From assembly GCA_964500605.1 (NCBI GenBank), contig CAZCOS010000010.1, forward strand, positions 1-45,913: a stretch of DNA of 45,913 nt. The letters are read 5' to 3'. The stretch is from Sterolibacterium sp964500605. GTDB lineage: Bacteria > Pseudomonadota > Gammaproteobacteria > Burkholderiales > Rhodocyclaceae. The translations under genes and the position numbers were made by a program. Shown piece after piece: positions 32,360-41,276 of this stretch (position 1 is its first letter; each line of letters opens with the position of its first letter). The notes beneath the pieces were generated by a model. The model was not told the origin of the DNA, made no database searches, and was given only the letters and a program-made list of their open reading frames with translations.

Positions 32360-33832
32360 ATGCCGCTTTTCCGGACCGACGAATCCATGCGTCACAACCT
32401 GCGAATTTTAACACTGCCCATGAACGCCATCCGCAAAACATCCCTTGTTCTAATGAGCGGGAGAAAGCTCCTGCTGGCCAGTTACGGTCTTATCGCCTGC
32501 TGCCTAAACACTGCGCCTGCCCTGGCCAATCCCTTTGAAACGACCTTGTCCAACGGGCTTCGTGTCGTGGTGAAGGAGGATCGTCGCGCACCTACAGTGG
32601 TACAGATGGTCTGGTACCGCACTGGTGCGATTGACGAGATGGATGGTTCGTCGGGGCTGGCCCACATGCTGGAACACATGATGTTCAAGGGCACGAAAAA
32701 ATTCGGGCCGGGCGAATTCTCGCGTCGTGTGGCGGCCGCAGGCGGGCGTGACAACGCCTTCACCAGCCAGGATTACACCGCTTACTTCCAGCAAGTTCCC
32801 AAACGGGCCCTGCCGGAAATGATGATGCTGGAGGCCGACCGTATGGCCAATCTCCAGATCAATCCAAAAGAATTCGCGCCGGAGCTGAAAGTCGTCATGG
32901 AAGAACGGCGTATGCGCACCGAGGACAATCCTCATTCGCTCGTTTATGAACGCATGAACGCGGTTTCCTTTCAGGAACACCCTTATCGCCGCCCGGTCAT
33001 CGGCTGGATGGATGATCTCGAACACATGACTTGGAAAGATGCCGAGGACTGGTACAAGCGGTGGTACACACCCAACAATGCCACGCTGGTCGTGGTGGGG
33101 GATGTCGATCACCAGGCTCTGTTTCGCCTGGCCGAGAAAACTTATGGTGTTATCAAGGCCCGGCCCTTGCCGACGCGTCGCATCCAGTCCGAACCCAAAC
33201 AGCTGGGCATCAAGCGGCTGAATGTCAAGGCACCGGCCAAGCTGCCCTATCTGGCTATGGCCTGGAAAGTGCCCCGCCTCGAAAGCGTAGAAACGGATCG
33301 CGATCCTTACGCTTTGCAGATGCTGGCGGCCGTGCTGGATGGACACGATGCCTCGCGTTTGGTGCGCCATCTGGTTCGTGGCCAGAAAATCGCCCAGTCT
33401 GCCGGGGCGGGTTACGACCCGACCCAGCGTGGCCCGGCACAATTCTTTCTTGAAGGCCAGCCTGCAGAAGGTCACACCGTGGCTGAACTGGAGGCGGCAC
33501 TACGCAAGGAGATTCAGCGCATCCAGACTGAAGGACTCAGCGAGGCGGAGCTCGCACGGGTGCGAACCCAACTCGTCGCCAGCCAGATTTATAAACGCGA
33601 TTCGATGATGGGACAGGCCATGGAAATCGGTGCGCTGGAAGTCATCGGTTTGAGCTGGCGTGATATCGATCGCATGCTGGAACGCATGAAAAGCATCACG
33701 CCCGACGAAGTTCAAGCCGTGGCCCGGAAGTATTTTGTCGATGACGCACTGACGGTGGCCACTTTGGACCCCCAACCGCTTGCGCCCCCGGCAGGCGGGA
33801 AGGAAGCCCTCGCTTCCTCCTCGCCCCGCTGA
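32360..33832 (+). CDS. M16 zinc metallopeptidase, catalytic member
   Basis: An exported pitrilysin-family peptidase of up to 490 residues. The zinc site is intact: the inverted motif HMLEH at 102-106 (GLAHMLEHMMFKGT) and a distal Glu in VVMEERRMRTEDNP. The second domain contains DGHDASRLVRHLV. The start is uncertain. The ATG at 32360 has a clear GAGGG site 7 nt upstream but gives a long leader. The ATG at 32453 (MSGRKLLLASYGLIACCLNT) would give a classic signal peptide cleaved after ALA. A second M16 gene follows after 37 bp; together they probably form a periplasmic heterodimer, as in other two-subunit M16B proteases. Confidence 0.92.
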   Translation: MPLFRTDESMRHNLRILTLPMNAIRKTSLVLMSGRKLLLASYGLIACCLNTAPALANPFETTLSNGLRVVVKEDRRAPTVVQMVWYRTGAIDEMDGSSGLAHMLEHMMFKGTKKFGPGEFSRRVAAAGGRDNAFTSQDYTAYFQQVPKRALPEMMMLEADRMANLQINPKEFAPELKVVMEERRMRTEDNPHSLVYERMNAVSFQEHPYRRPVIGWMDDLEHMTWKDAEDWYKRWYTPNNATLVVVGDVDHQALFRLAEKTYGVIKARPLPTRRIQSEPKQLGIKRLNVKAPAKLPYLAMAWKVPRLESVETDRDPYALQMLAAVLDGHDASRLVRHLVRGQKIAQSAGAGYDPTQRGPAQFFLEGQPAEGHTVAELEAALRKEIQRIQTEGLSEAELARVRTQLVASQIYKRDSMMGQAMEIGALEVIGLSWRDIDRMLERMKSITPDEVQAVARKYFVDDALTVATLDPQPLAPPAGGKEALASSSPR

Positions 33833-33869
33833 TCCGCTGACCCGTTGCTCGCGCTCTACAAGAAAACGA

Positions 33870-35183
33870 ATGATGCTCATGAAAAAGACCTTTCTTCTGG
33901 CCCTCTTCCTGCTTGGCCTGCCCTTGCTTTCACAAGCGGGTGCGCAAATCGAACACTGGAACACGGTTTCCGGTGCGCGTGTTTATTTTGTGGCGACCCA
34001 AGCCCTGCCCATCCTCGACGTGCGTATCGATTTCGATGCGGGCAGTGCTTACGACCCCGCGGGTAAATCCGGACTGGCCAGCCTGACGACGCACTTGCTC
34101 GATACCGGGGTGCGACTGGGGAATGAAGTGCTCAACGAGGAGCAGATCGCCGAGAAACTGGCCGACATCGCCGCCCAGGTTTCGGGCTCGACCGATCAGG
34201 ACCGCGCGGGGTTGCATCTGCGCACTCTTTCTGCGCCGAAGGAACGGGAAGCCGCGCTTCAACTCCTGCACGCCCTGCTGACAGCCCCGACCTTCCCTGA
34301 AGAAGCCTTTCTGCGCGAAAAGGCGCGCTCCATCGCAGCCATTCAGGAAGCCGACACTCGCCCGGATACGATCGCAGCCAAACGCTTCCAGCAGGCACTT
34401 TATCCTGGACATCCCTACGGCCAGATTGCCACCGTCGCCAGCATGAATCTCCTGACGCGGGACGACGTGCGACAGTATTGGCGCGACCACTTTGGTGCCC
34501 GCAATGCGGTCATCTCCATCATCGGCGACCTGAGCCGCGCAGAAGCCGAAACGCTCGCCAGCCGACTGACCGAAGCGCTGCCCGATGCGCCGACTGCTGC
34601 GCCGCTGCCTGCCATCACCCTGCCTGCCTCCGAAACGATCCGCTTGCCCCACCCGGCCAAGCAAAGCCACCTCCATCTGGGCATGCCTGCACTTGAGCGC
34701 AATGCCCCGGATTTTTTCCCCTTTCTAGTCGGCAATTACATTCTCGGCGGTGGCGGTTTTGTTTCGCGTCTGATGAAGGAAGTACGCGAGAAACGGGGCT
34801 ATGCCTACAGTGTCTACAGTACCTTTGACCCCCAGCGTTTACCCGGCCCATTCGAGATCGGTCTGCAGACCCAGCGTGAACAGGCCAAACAGGCCCTTGA
34901 GGTGGTTCATGCCACATTGAACGCATTCCTCAAGGAAGGCCCCACGCCCGCCGAACTAAAAGCGGCCAAACAGAATCTCGTCGATGGCCTGGCCTTGCGG
35001 CTGGACAGTAACGCCAAACTGCTGAATTATCTGGCCGTCATTGGTTTTTACAAACTCCCGCTGGACTACCTGGACACCTATGCCGACAGAGTCAACGCCG
35101 TTACCGCCGAACAAATTCGCGCCGCCTTCGCACGCCACATCCAGCCTGCTCACCTGGTGACGGTGGCCGTTGCAGTCGACTAA
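33870..35183 (+). CDS. M16 peptidase-like protein, degenerate (non-catalytic) member
   Basis: A 437-residue partner of the preceding M16 enzyme. A signal peptide (KKTFLLALFLLGLPLLSQAGA) precedes two pitrilysin-like domains. The zinc motif is lost: where HxxEH is expected the sequence reads LTTHLLDTG. The conserved substrate-side region GGGGFVSRLMKEVREKRGYAYSVYS is kept, with Arg/Tyr that complete the active chamber in M16B heterodimers. So it is inferred to be a non-catalytic subunit rather than a pseudogene, since the frame is open and the fold features are preserved. Three ATGs (33870, 33873, 33879) compete as the start. Confidence 0.9.
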   Translation: MMLMKKTFLLALFLLGLPLLSQAGAQIEHWNTVSGARVYFVATQALPILDVRIDFDAGSAYDPAGKSGLASLTTHLLDTGVRLGNEVLNEEQIAEKLADIAAQVSGSTDQDRAGLHLRTLSAPKEREAALQLLHALLTAPTFPEEAFLREKARSIAAIQEADTRPDTIAAKRFQQALYPGHPYGQIATVASMNLLTRDDVRQYWRDHFGARNAVISIIGDLSRAEAETLASRLTEALPDAPTAAPLPAITLPASETIRLPHPAKQSHLHLGMPALERNAPDFFPFLVGNYILGGGGFVSRLMKEVREKRGYAYSVYSTFDPQRLPGPFEIGLQTQREQAKQALEVVHATLNAFLKEGPTPAELKAAKQNLVDGLALRLDSNAKLLNYLAVIGFYKLPLDYLDTYADRVNAVTAEQIRAAFARHIQPAHLVTVAVAVD

Positions 35184-35230
35184 ACGCCCCCGTCCCCCAA
35201 ACAATACCCTGACCCTCAATACCCCGGCCC

Positions 35231-35779
35231 ATGGCACGTATACGCATTAGTGGCGGAGAATGGCGCAGCCGTCTGCTCAAGGTGGGTGACGACATTCCGG
35301 GTCTGCGCCCCACTCCAGACCGGGTTCGCGTGACCCTGTTCAACTGGCTGGGTCAATCACTGGACGGGCTGCGCTGCCTGGACCTTTTCGCCGGTAGCGG
35401 CGTGCTGGGTTTCGAAGCCGCCTCGCGCGGCGCGACCCATATCACTTTCGTTGAGCCACATCCTCAGGTATTCCGCACCCTGCAAGCCAGTGCGGCTGCA
35501 CTGGGCGGAGCACAAGCAGGCCGTGAACTGGAGCTGATTCGCTCGGATGCGCTAAAATTTGCCTCCTCTGTCGTCGCGCCCTATGATCTGATCTTCCTCG
35601 ACCCTCCTTATCATCAAGGCTGGCTCGAACGCATCGCCCCTCATCTGGCACGTCTGGCAAAGCCGGATGCCCGCCTGTATGTTGAAGCCGAACATCCCGT
35701 TACCACCCTGGCAGGCTGGCAACAAACGAAATCCGGCCAGGCCGGGCAGGTCTTTTATCAACTGCTGGAGCAAGCATGA
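35231..35779 (+). CDS. rsmD: 16S rRNA (guanine(966)-N2)-methyltransferase
   Basis: A 182-residue SAM-dependent methyltransferase that modifies G966 of 16S rRNA in the 30S subunit. Family phrases are present: RISGGEWRSRLL at the N-terminus, RPTPDRVRVTLFNWL, SAM-binding LDLFAGSGVLGFEAASRGA and the catalytic motif FLDPPYHQG. It overlaps coaD by 4 nt (ATGA). The rsmD-coaD-ferredoxin string downstream of M16 peptidases and opposite ftsY is widespread in proteobacteria. Confidence 0.96.
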   Translation: MARIRISGGEWRSRLLKVGDDIPGLRPTPDRVRVTLFNWLGQSLDGLRCLDLFAGSGVLGFEAASRGATHITFVEPHPQVFRTLQASAAALGGAQAGRELELIRSDALKFASSVVAPYDLIFLDPPYHQGWLERIAPHLARLAKPDARLYVEAEHPVTTLAGWQQTKSGQAGQVFYQLLEQA

Positions 35780-36267
35780 GCCATCGAACCGCCGTCTATC
35801 CCGGTACTTTCGATCCTTTGACCAAGGGACACGAGGACCTCGTGCGTCGTGCGGCCAAACTCTTTGATCGCGTCATCGTCGGCGTCGCCCAAAGCAAGGC
35901 CAAAAAACCCTTCTTCACGCTCGATGAGCGCGTCGCCATGGCCCGCGACGTTCTGGCCGGATTCGATAATGTCGAAGTTTTCGGCTTCGATTGTCTGTTG
36001 ATGGAATTTCTCAAGCAGCAAAACGCCAGTATCATCCTGCGCGGCCTGCGGGCCGTTTCTGACTTCGAATACGAATTCCAGATGGCCGGAATGAACCGCA
36101 TCCTCTACCCGGATGTCGAAACGGTCTTCCTGACGCCCGCCGAAAAATACATGTTCATCTCCGCCACCATGGTGCGCGAAATCGCCCTGCTTGGTGGACA
36201 GGTCGAAAAGTTCGTCCCGCCCCTGGTCGTCGAACGAATCAATACAAAACTCTCACAGAACCTCTGA
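35776..36267 (+). CDS. coaD: Phosphopantetheine adenylyltransferase
   Basis: A 163-residue nucleotidyltransferase that makes dephospho-CoA from 4'-phosphopantetheine and ATP. The (T/H)xGH motif is TKGH at 16-19 (PGTFDPLTKGHEDL); ILRGLRAVSDFEYEFQMAGMNR is the substrate region, written here as two adjacent family blocks; and ISATMVRE is the ATP-site motif (usually ISSTLVRE). Length is normal. Its start overlaps rsmD by 4 nt, and a ferredoxin gene follows after 13 bp. Confidence 0.97.
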   Translation: MSHRTAVYPGTFDPLTKGHEDLVRRAAKLFDRVIVGVAQSKAKKPFFTLDERVAMARDVLAGFDNVEVFGFDCLLMEFLKQQNASIILRGLRAVSDFEYEFQMAGMNRILYPDVETVFLTPAEKYMFISATMVREIALLGGQVEKFVPPLVVERINTKLSQNL

Positions 36268-36280
36268 AAGGAAACCGGCC

Positions 36281-36532
36281 ATGGCCCTGATGATTACCGA
36301 CGAATGCATTAATTGCGACGTCTGCGAACCGGAATGCCCGAACAACGCCATCTCGCAAGGCGAAGAAATCTATGAAATCGACCCGGACAAATGCACCGAG
36401 TGCGTGGGCCATTTCGATACGCCCCAATGCCGTGAAGTCTGCCCGGTCGATTGCATCCCCAACGATCCGGAACGCGTCGAATCGCAAGATCAGCTCATGG
36501 AAAAGTTCCTCAAGCTGACCGCGAACAAATAA
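36281..36532 (+). CDS. YfhL-family 2[4Fe-4S] ferredoxin
   Basis: An 83-residue electron carrier with two cluster-binding motifs: CINCDVCEPECP near the N-terminus and, after an insertion, CTECVGHFDTPQCREVCPVDC. The eight-residue insertion between the second and third Cys of motif 2 is typical of the Alvin/YfhL type, which has low and separated redox potentials. The ATG at 36281 has AAAGGA upstream; a longer frame to 36191 lies within coaD. The partner enzyme is not known. The gene is convergent with mshG. Confidence 0.95.
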   Translation: MALMITDECINCDVCEPECPNNAISQGEEIYEIDPDKCTECVGHFDTPQCREVCPVDCIPNDPERVESQDQLMEKFLKLTANK

Positions 36533-36574
36533 GGGAAACCCTAAAAAGAAATACCCGGAAAAGCCTCTTGCCAT

Positions 36575-36594
36575 GCCCCCGATGTTCCGGGGGC
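36575..36594. terminator. Hairpin between convergent ferredoxin and mshG genes
   Basis: GCCCCCG (36575-36581) pairs perfectly with CGGGGGC (36588-36594) around a 6-nt loop, 43 bp past the ferredoxin stop and 28 bp past the mshG stop on the other strand. No T-tract follows on the + strand, and on the - strand T-rich sequence appears only after about 15 nt. It is a plausible bidirectional 3'-end structure, but not a textbook intrinsic terminator. Confidence 0.45.
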
Positions 36595-36621
36595 GTGTGC
36601 ATTCCGGCATCCCGGTCAGGC

Positions 36622-37923
36622 TTATTTGCCCATGGCCACCTTGCCCATGTCCCACATCGGCAGGAAGATGCCCAGCGCGAGGATCAGAACCATGATACCC
36701 AGAAAGACGATCAGGATCGGCTCGATCTGCTGGGTCAGTGTCTTGAGTTCGTATTCGATCTCTCCCTGATACATCTCAGCGATTTCCTGCATCAGATCAT
36801 CGATCGTGCCAGATTCTTCCCCCACTGCAATCATCTGAAGCACAACAGGGGTGAAGATGCCTGCCTGGACTGCCGTTCGCAGGACACTGTCGCCCCGCTC
36901 GATCCCCTCGCGCATTCCCTCGACCTTCTTGGCGATGTAGGCGTTATCCACCGTTTGGGCCACGGTTGAGAAAGTCTGGATGATGGGAACCCCGCTCTTG
37001 GAAGACAAGGCGTAGCTACGGGCGAAACGTGCGAGGGTGGCCTTGCGGACGATTTTTCCGGCAATGGGCAAGCCGAGTTTGATCTTGTCCCACTGGTGTT
37101 CTCCCACCGGCGTCTTGACCCAGGTCTTGAAACCAAAAATAGCACCGGCAATCCCTGCCAACAGGACGTGCCACCAGTTCACCATGAAGCTGGAAAAGCC
37201 CAATAGAACCTTGGTCATGATGGGCAATTCGGATTTGTAGGAGGCAAAGACCTTGGCGAAAGCGGGAATCACGAAGATATTGACGACGGTCATTGCCACG
37301 GCCATGGCGATGATGACGAACATCGGATAGCGTAGTGCAGCGGATACCTGTTCCTTCATGAAACGTTCGAAGGACATGTGGTCGTAGAGACGAAGAAAAA
37401 CCGATTCCAGCTGACCGGTCATCTCGCCCACCCGCACCATGGAAACATAGAACGGCGTGAAAATCTTGGGCTGGCGGGCAAGAGAAAGTGAAAGATCACG
37501 CCCGGCGTCCAGGTCGTCACGCACGGTCTGGAGCATGGTTCGCATGGCGGGCTTGGGTTCGGATTCCTGCAAACCAGCCAGTGCGCGCATGATGGGCACA
37601 CCCGCTTTCAACAGCGTGTAGATCTGCCGTGAAAACATCATGATGTCGAGATGATCGACGGGTTTGGGGAATAAATCCTTGTCCTTGAGCTGGACCCCCG
37701 CCGCAACGATATTTCCGGCCACTTTGGGGGCACCAGGAGCGGCCTCTGCGGGTTTGGCCACAGCTTTTCCTGCCGCCTTTGCCCCGCCCTTGGCCGTGAT
37801 CGAAACGGGAATGAGCCCGCGCCCCCGCAAATTCGAGGCCACATCGGCAGCGCTGCCTGCATCGAGCGTACCTTCAACCGCCTTACCAACCGCATCACGG
37901 CCACGATAGATGAACGTCGTCAT
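36622..37923 (-). CDS. Pilus/type II secretion inner-membrane platform protein (MshG/GspF/PilC family)
   Basis: A 433-residue polytopic platform protein that works with a pilus assembly ATPase. The N-terminus FIYRGRDAVGKAVEG is family-typical. An Ala/Lys/Pro-rich linker (about 45-85) precedes two homologous cytoplasmic GspF domains, each followed by membrane helices: about 205-230 and 255-275 after the first, and 405-427 at the C-terminus. GEMTGQLESVFLRL and GEESGTIDDLMQEIAEMY are the two signature repeats. It starts 19 bp after the ATPase gene. MshG is the best name because the ATPase is MshE-like, but PilC cannot be excluded. Confidence 0.9.
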   Translation of the reverse strand: MTTFIYRGRDAVGKAVEGTLDAGSAADVASNLRGRGLIPVSITAKGGAKAAGKAVAKPAEAAPGAPKVAGNIVAAGVQLKDKDLFPKPVDHLDIMMFSRQIYTLLKAGVPIMRALAGLQESEPKPAMRTMLQTVRDDLDAGRDLSLSLARQPKIFTPFYVSMVRVGEMTGQLESVFLRLYDHMSFERFMKEQVSAALRYPMFVIIAMAVAMTVVNIFVIPAFAKVFASYKSELPIMTKVLLGFSSFMVNWWHVLLAGIAGAIFGFKTWVKTPVGEHQWDKIKLGLPIAGKIVRKATLARFARSYALSSKSGVPIIQTFSTVAQTVDNAYIAKKVEGMREGIERGDSVLRTAVQAGIFTPVVLQMIAVGEESGTIDDLMQEIAEMYQGEIEYELKTLTQQIEPILIVFLGIMVLILALGIFLPMWDMGKVAMGK

Positions 37924-37942
37924 TCTTGGGTTCTAACCTTGC

Positions 37943-39658
37943 CTAGTCTTCAAGCTGATTATTGATGTGCATGGCTTCTTCGATGGTGCTGCGGCCTTCC
38001 AGCACCAATCGAACGGCATCGCGCCGGAGTGTATTTCCTGCCATTTGTTCGCGGCCCACCCGGATGAACTCATTGGTGTCCCCATGGTTGGCAATTTCGA
38101 CCAAGGTGTTGGTCATCTCCAGATATTCGTAAATCCCCTGGCGACCCGTATAGCCGCTCTTGTTGCAGTGGGTGCAACCATAACCCTTACGGTAAACGTG
38201 AGCATCCACTTCATCCCCCAGCTCCGCACGCAGCCATTCTCGTTCCTGGGAGCTGGGTTTGTATTCACCAATGCAACGCTGGCAGATGACTCGCACCAGA
38301 CGCTGCGCCAAAACCAGCTGCAAGGACATGGCGACCATGAAAGGCGGTACCCCCATGTCGATCAGGCGAACCGGTGTCGACAAGGCGTCATTGGTGTGCA
38401 AGGTGGAAAGGACGAGGTGGCCCGTCATCGCGCCGCGCAAGCCAATTTCAGCAGTCACTTTGTCGCGCATTTCACCAACCAGAATAATGTCCGGATCCTG
38501 CCGCATGGCGGCACGCAGGACGCGCTCGAAGGTCAGATCGATCTTGTCCTGGATCTGAACCTGATTCAGACCGGGCAGGCGATATTCGATCGGGTCTTCG
38601 CAGGTAATGATCTTTTTTTCCGGGGAATTGAGCTCACTCAGGGCGGAGTAAAGTGTCGTCGTCTTACCCGAACCCGTCGGCCCGGTCACGAGTACCATGC
38701 CGCTGGGGCGATGAATGGCGTTCCGAAGCCGCTCCAGCACCATGGGTGGAATCCCCATTTTGTCCAGCGACAAAAAGCTGGTGCTCTGGGCCAGAAGACG
38801 CATGACCGCCGCCTCGCCATATTGCGTCGGCAGGGTGGAAAGGCGCACTTCCAGATTGCCGCTGCTGAGCTTCATGTTGAAGCGGCCATCCTGCGGTAGC
38901 CGCTTTTCGGAAATATCCAGGCCGGACATCAATTTCAGGCGCAGCAACAGTGGGGCCGCTACCTTGATATCGGCTTCAGTCTGGATGTGCAGGACGCCGT
39001 CGATCCGGAAACGGATAACCAGCCCCTTTTCCTGCGGTTCAATATGGACGTCGGAGGCGCGCAGCTTGATGGCCTCTTCAAAAACGGTATTGAGTAGCTT
39101 GACAACGGGTGCATCGTCTGCCGCATCCGTAAGACCCAGCATATCGCCCATATCGAAATGCGAATGGGCATGCATGTCCTCGCTCAGTTCTTTGGCCAGG
39201 CCGGAGATTTCCTCTGTATGACGATAGAACTTGTCCATCATCGTCATCAGCTGGCTTTCCATCACCACGGCAACCATGATGTCACGCCGCAAAATGCGGC
39301 TGACTTCATCATAAGCGACCAGGTCTGTAGGATCGGCAAAGCCGACCATCAACATATCGATGTCCTGCTCATTGTCCAGGACGATGGTGCGGTAGCGTCG
39401 GGCAACGGATTCGGGTAGGAGCGTAATGAGCTCGGGTATAGGCTGAAAGAGCGTGAGGTCGATGAAGGGTGCGTGCAGCTGTCGGCCCAGCGCCTTTGAA
39501 ATTTCCATTTCGGACACATAGCCGGACTCGATGAAAATCCGACCCAGCTTGCGACCACTTCGTTTTTGCTCTTCCAGAGCGAGATCGAGTTGATCCCGCG
39601 TGAGCAGTCCCTGACTGATTAAAAAATCCCCGAGGCGGACTTTTTCAGGCCGCACCAT
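37943..39658 (-). CDS. mshE: MshE-type pilus assembly ATPase with c-di-GMP-binding N-domain
   Basis: A 571-residue GspE-family hexameric ATPase that polymerises pilin. Residues 8-60 form an MshEN module: a 24-residue motif starting RLGDFLISQG and ending EEQ, a 5-residue spacer, then a second 24-residue motif starting KLGRIFIESG and ending GRQ. That is exactly the 24-5-24 layout of c-di-GMP-binding MshE. The ATPase core has Walker A GPTGSGKT (326-333), the Asp box, Walker B IILVGEMRD and a His box. A tetracysteine zinc site (CQRC...CTHC) follows. I chose the ATG at 39658 because GGAG then sits 6 nt upstream. Confidence 0.92.
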   Translation of the reverse strand: MVRPEKVRLGDFLISQGLLTRDQLDLALEEQKRSGRKLGRIFIESGYVSEMEISKALGRQLHAPFIDLTLFQPIPELITLLPESVARRYRTIVLDNEQDIDMLMVGFADPTDLVAYDEVSRILRRDIMVAVVMESQLMTMMDKFYRHTEEISGLAKELSEDMHAHSHFDMGDMLGLTDAADDAPVVKLLNTVFEEAIKLRASDVHIEPQEKGLVIRFRIDGVLHIQTEADIKVAAPLLLRLKLMSGLDISEKRLPQDGRFNMKLSSGNLEVRLSTLPTQYGEAAVMRLLAQSTSFLSLDKMGIPPMVLERLRNAIHRPSGMVLVTGPTGSGKTTTLYSALSELNSPEKKIITCEDPIEYRLPGLNQVQIQDKIDLTFERVLRAAMRQDPDIILVGEMRDKVTAEIGLRGAMTGHLVLSTLHTNDALSTPVRLIDMGVPPFMVAMSLQLVLAQRLVRVICQRCIGEYKPSSQEREWLRAELGDEVDAHVYRKGYGCTHCNKSGYTGRQGIYEYLEMTNTLVEIANHGDTNEFIRVGREQMAGNTLRRDAVRLVLEGRSTIEEAMHINNQLED

Positions 39659-39749
39659 ATCCATCTCCAGTGCCGTTCGGCTTTACAATCAAGCGTTTGA
39701 TTTCAGATGCCCCGTCTTCTGCAATCTGCAGTGTGTCGGCGAATATACC

Positions 39750-40214
39750 ATGTTCCATATCATCCTCCATGAGCCAGAGATTCCGCCCAATACCGGGAAT
39801 GTCATCCGTCTGTGTGCCAATGTCGGCGCGCGACTTCATCTTATTCAACCCCTGGGCTTCACGCTGGATGCAGCCCGCCTGCGTCGCGCAGGCATGGATT
39901 ACGCGGAGCTTGCCGAAGTGAAGGTCCACGATAAGTTGGAAGACTGCCTTGAAGAAATCCGCCCCCCGCATCTTTACGCACTCACAACCCGAGGACAGGT
40001 TCATTACGATCTTCCCCGCTATCAGGCGGGTGATGCCTTTTTGTTCGGAGCTGAGTCTCGTGGGCTGCCGGAAGCGGTGCTGACCCGTATCGACCCGACG
40101 CACCATATCCGTTTGCCAATGCAACCGGGCTGCCGTAGTGTGAATCTTTCGAACACGGTGGCGGTCGTCGCTTACGAGGCGTGGCGACAGCTCGGGTTTA
40201 ATGGTGGAGTCTGA
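39750..40214 (+). CDS. trmL: tRNA (cytidine(34)-2'-O)-methyltransferase
   Basis: A 154-residue SPOUT-class methyltransferase that modifies the wobble nucleotide of certain leucine tRNAs. It starts MFHIILHEPEIPPNTGNVIR, the standard TrmL/YibK opening, and the SAM-binding knot motifs are FGAESRGLP and the SVNLSNTVAVVAYEAWRQ end. Length matches the minimal SPOUT fold. It is divergent from mshE across about 90 bp and convergent with gpsA (22-bp gap). Confidence 0.96.
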   Translation: MFHIILHEPEIPPNTGNVIRLCANVGARLHLIQPLGFTLDAARLRRAGMDYAELAEVKVHDKLEDCLEEIRPPHLYALTTRGQVHYDLPRYQAGDAFLFGAESRGLPEAVLTRIDPTHHIRLPMQPGCRSVNLSNTVAVVAYEAWRQLGFNGGV

Positions 40215-40236
40215 ACCCGCTCATCCCGCTCATTGA

Positions 40237-41223
40237 TCATTCACTGCACGGGTCGCGCATCATGAGCTGATCGACTGCTTCCGCCGCAGAAAGTTGGCCA
40301 TCCAGAACCGCACAAACCGCCCGGACAATGGGCATGTCGACGCCCAGGTCCTCTGCCCTTTGGGCCACTTCCCGCGCGGCGGGGACCCCCTCGGCGACAT
40401 GGCCCAGCTCCTGCACGATGGCCGCCAGTGGACGTCCGACGGCTAGCGCGAGCCCCACGCGGCGATTGCGTGAAAGGTCACCGGTACAGGTCAGGATCAA
40501 GTCGCCCATCCCCGCCAAGCCCATCAGCGTTTCGCGGCGCGCTCCCATTGCCAATCCCAGGCGAACGACTTCGGCAAGCCCGCGTGTCAGGAGCGCGGCT
40601 CGGGCGTTACCCCCTAGCCCCAGACCATCGCAAATTCCGCTGGCAATCGCCAGTACGTTTTTCACGGCCCCGCCTACCTCGGCCCCGGTAACATCTTCAT
40701 TCGCATAGACCCTCAGACGCGGGCCCGATAACTGCTGGGCTACACGGCGTGAAAATGCCGCATCCGTTCCGGCCAGGGTGATGGCCGTGGGTAAGCCCTT
40801 CGCCACTTCTTCCGCGAAGCTGGGGCCGGTCAACGCGCCATGCGGCACAAGAATGCCGGGTCTTTCTTCCAGAACAACTTGGTGTGGCAAAAGCCCCGTT
40901 CCGGCCTCCAGACCCTTGCAAAGCCACAGAAATGGGGATTGAGGTGCCCACTGGTGCAAAAGACGAACCGTTTGGCGCAGACCGGCCAAAGGTGTGGCGA
41001 TCAGAACAAGTTCGGCCGCCTCCAGTGCATGCGGCAAGGTCGCCTCGACAATCAAGCTTTCAGGAAAAGCGCAGCCCGGCAAATAACGTTCGTTTTCACG
41101 CGCAGCCTGCATGGCCGTACACAGAAGCGGATCGCGCGCCCAAAGTGTCACGGACTGACGGGAGGCCAAGGCAATGGCCATGGCCGTTCCCCAGGAGCCC
41201 GCACCCAGAACAGTGAGTTTCAT
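40237..41223 (-). CDS. gpsA: Glycerol-3-phosphate dehydrogenase [NAD(P)+]
   Basis: A 328-residue enzyme that reduces dihydroxyacetone phosphate to sn-glycerol-3-phosphate for phospholipid synthesis. The Rossmann motif is LGAGSWGTAMA at residues 5-15. The substrate domain shows GPSFAEEVAKGLPTA, the catalytic-Lys segment GGAVKNVLAIASGICDG, and GNARAALLTRGL. The ATG at 41223 gives MKLTVLGAGSWGT; the frame opens further upstream, but not credibly. It is the distal gene of the leftward rhodanese-grxC-secB-SH3-gpsA series, 53 bp after the SH3 gene. Confidence 0.97.
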   Translation of the reverse strand: MKLTVLGAGSWGTAMAIALASRQSVTLWARDPLLCTAMQAARENERYLPGCAFPESLIVEATLPHALEAAELVLIATPLAGLRQTVRLLHQWAPQSPFLWLCKGLEAGTGLLPHQVVLEERPGILVPHGALTGPSFAEEVAKGLPTAITLAGTDAAFSRRVAQQLSGPRLRVYANEDVTGAEVGGAVKNVLAIASGICDGLGLGGNARAALLTRGLAEVVRLGLAMGARRETLMGLAGMGDLILTCTGDLSRNRRVGLALAVGRPLAAIVQELGHVAEGVPAAREVAQRAEDLGVDMPIVRAVCAVLDGQLSAAEAVDQLMMRDPCSE

Positions 41224-41276
41224 GTTCCGTGCTGGGAAGGCCAAGGAAACCCTTTTCGGCCCATCCGCTGCCCCAT

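Noticed and set aside
32504..33475. 323-codon frame antisense to the first M16 peptidase gene
   Set aside because: Shadow frame of a well-supported gene; His/Phe/Gly-rich without motif.
36575..36594. Strong intrinsic terminator for the ferredoxin gene
   Set aside because: The stem is perfect but no T-tract follows it, so I keep it only as a possible 3'-end hairpin at reduced confidence.
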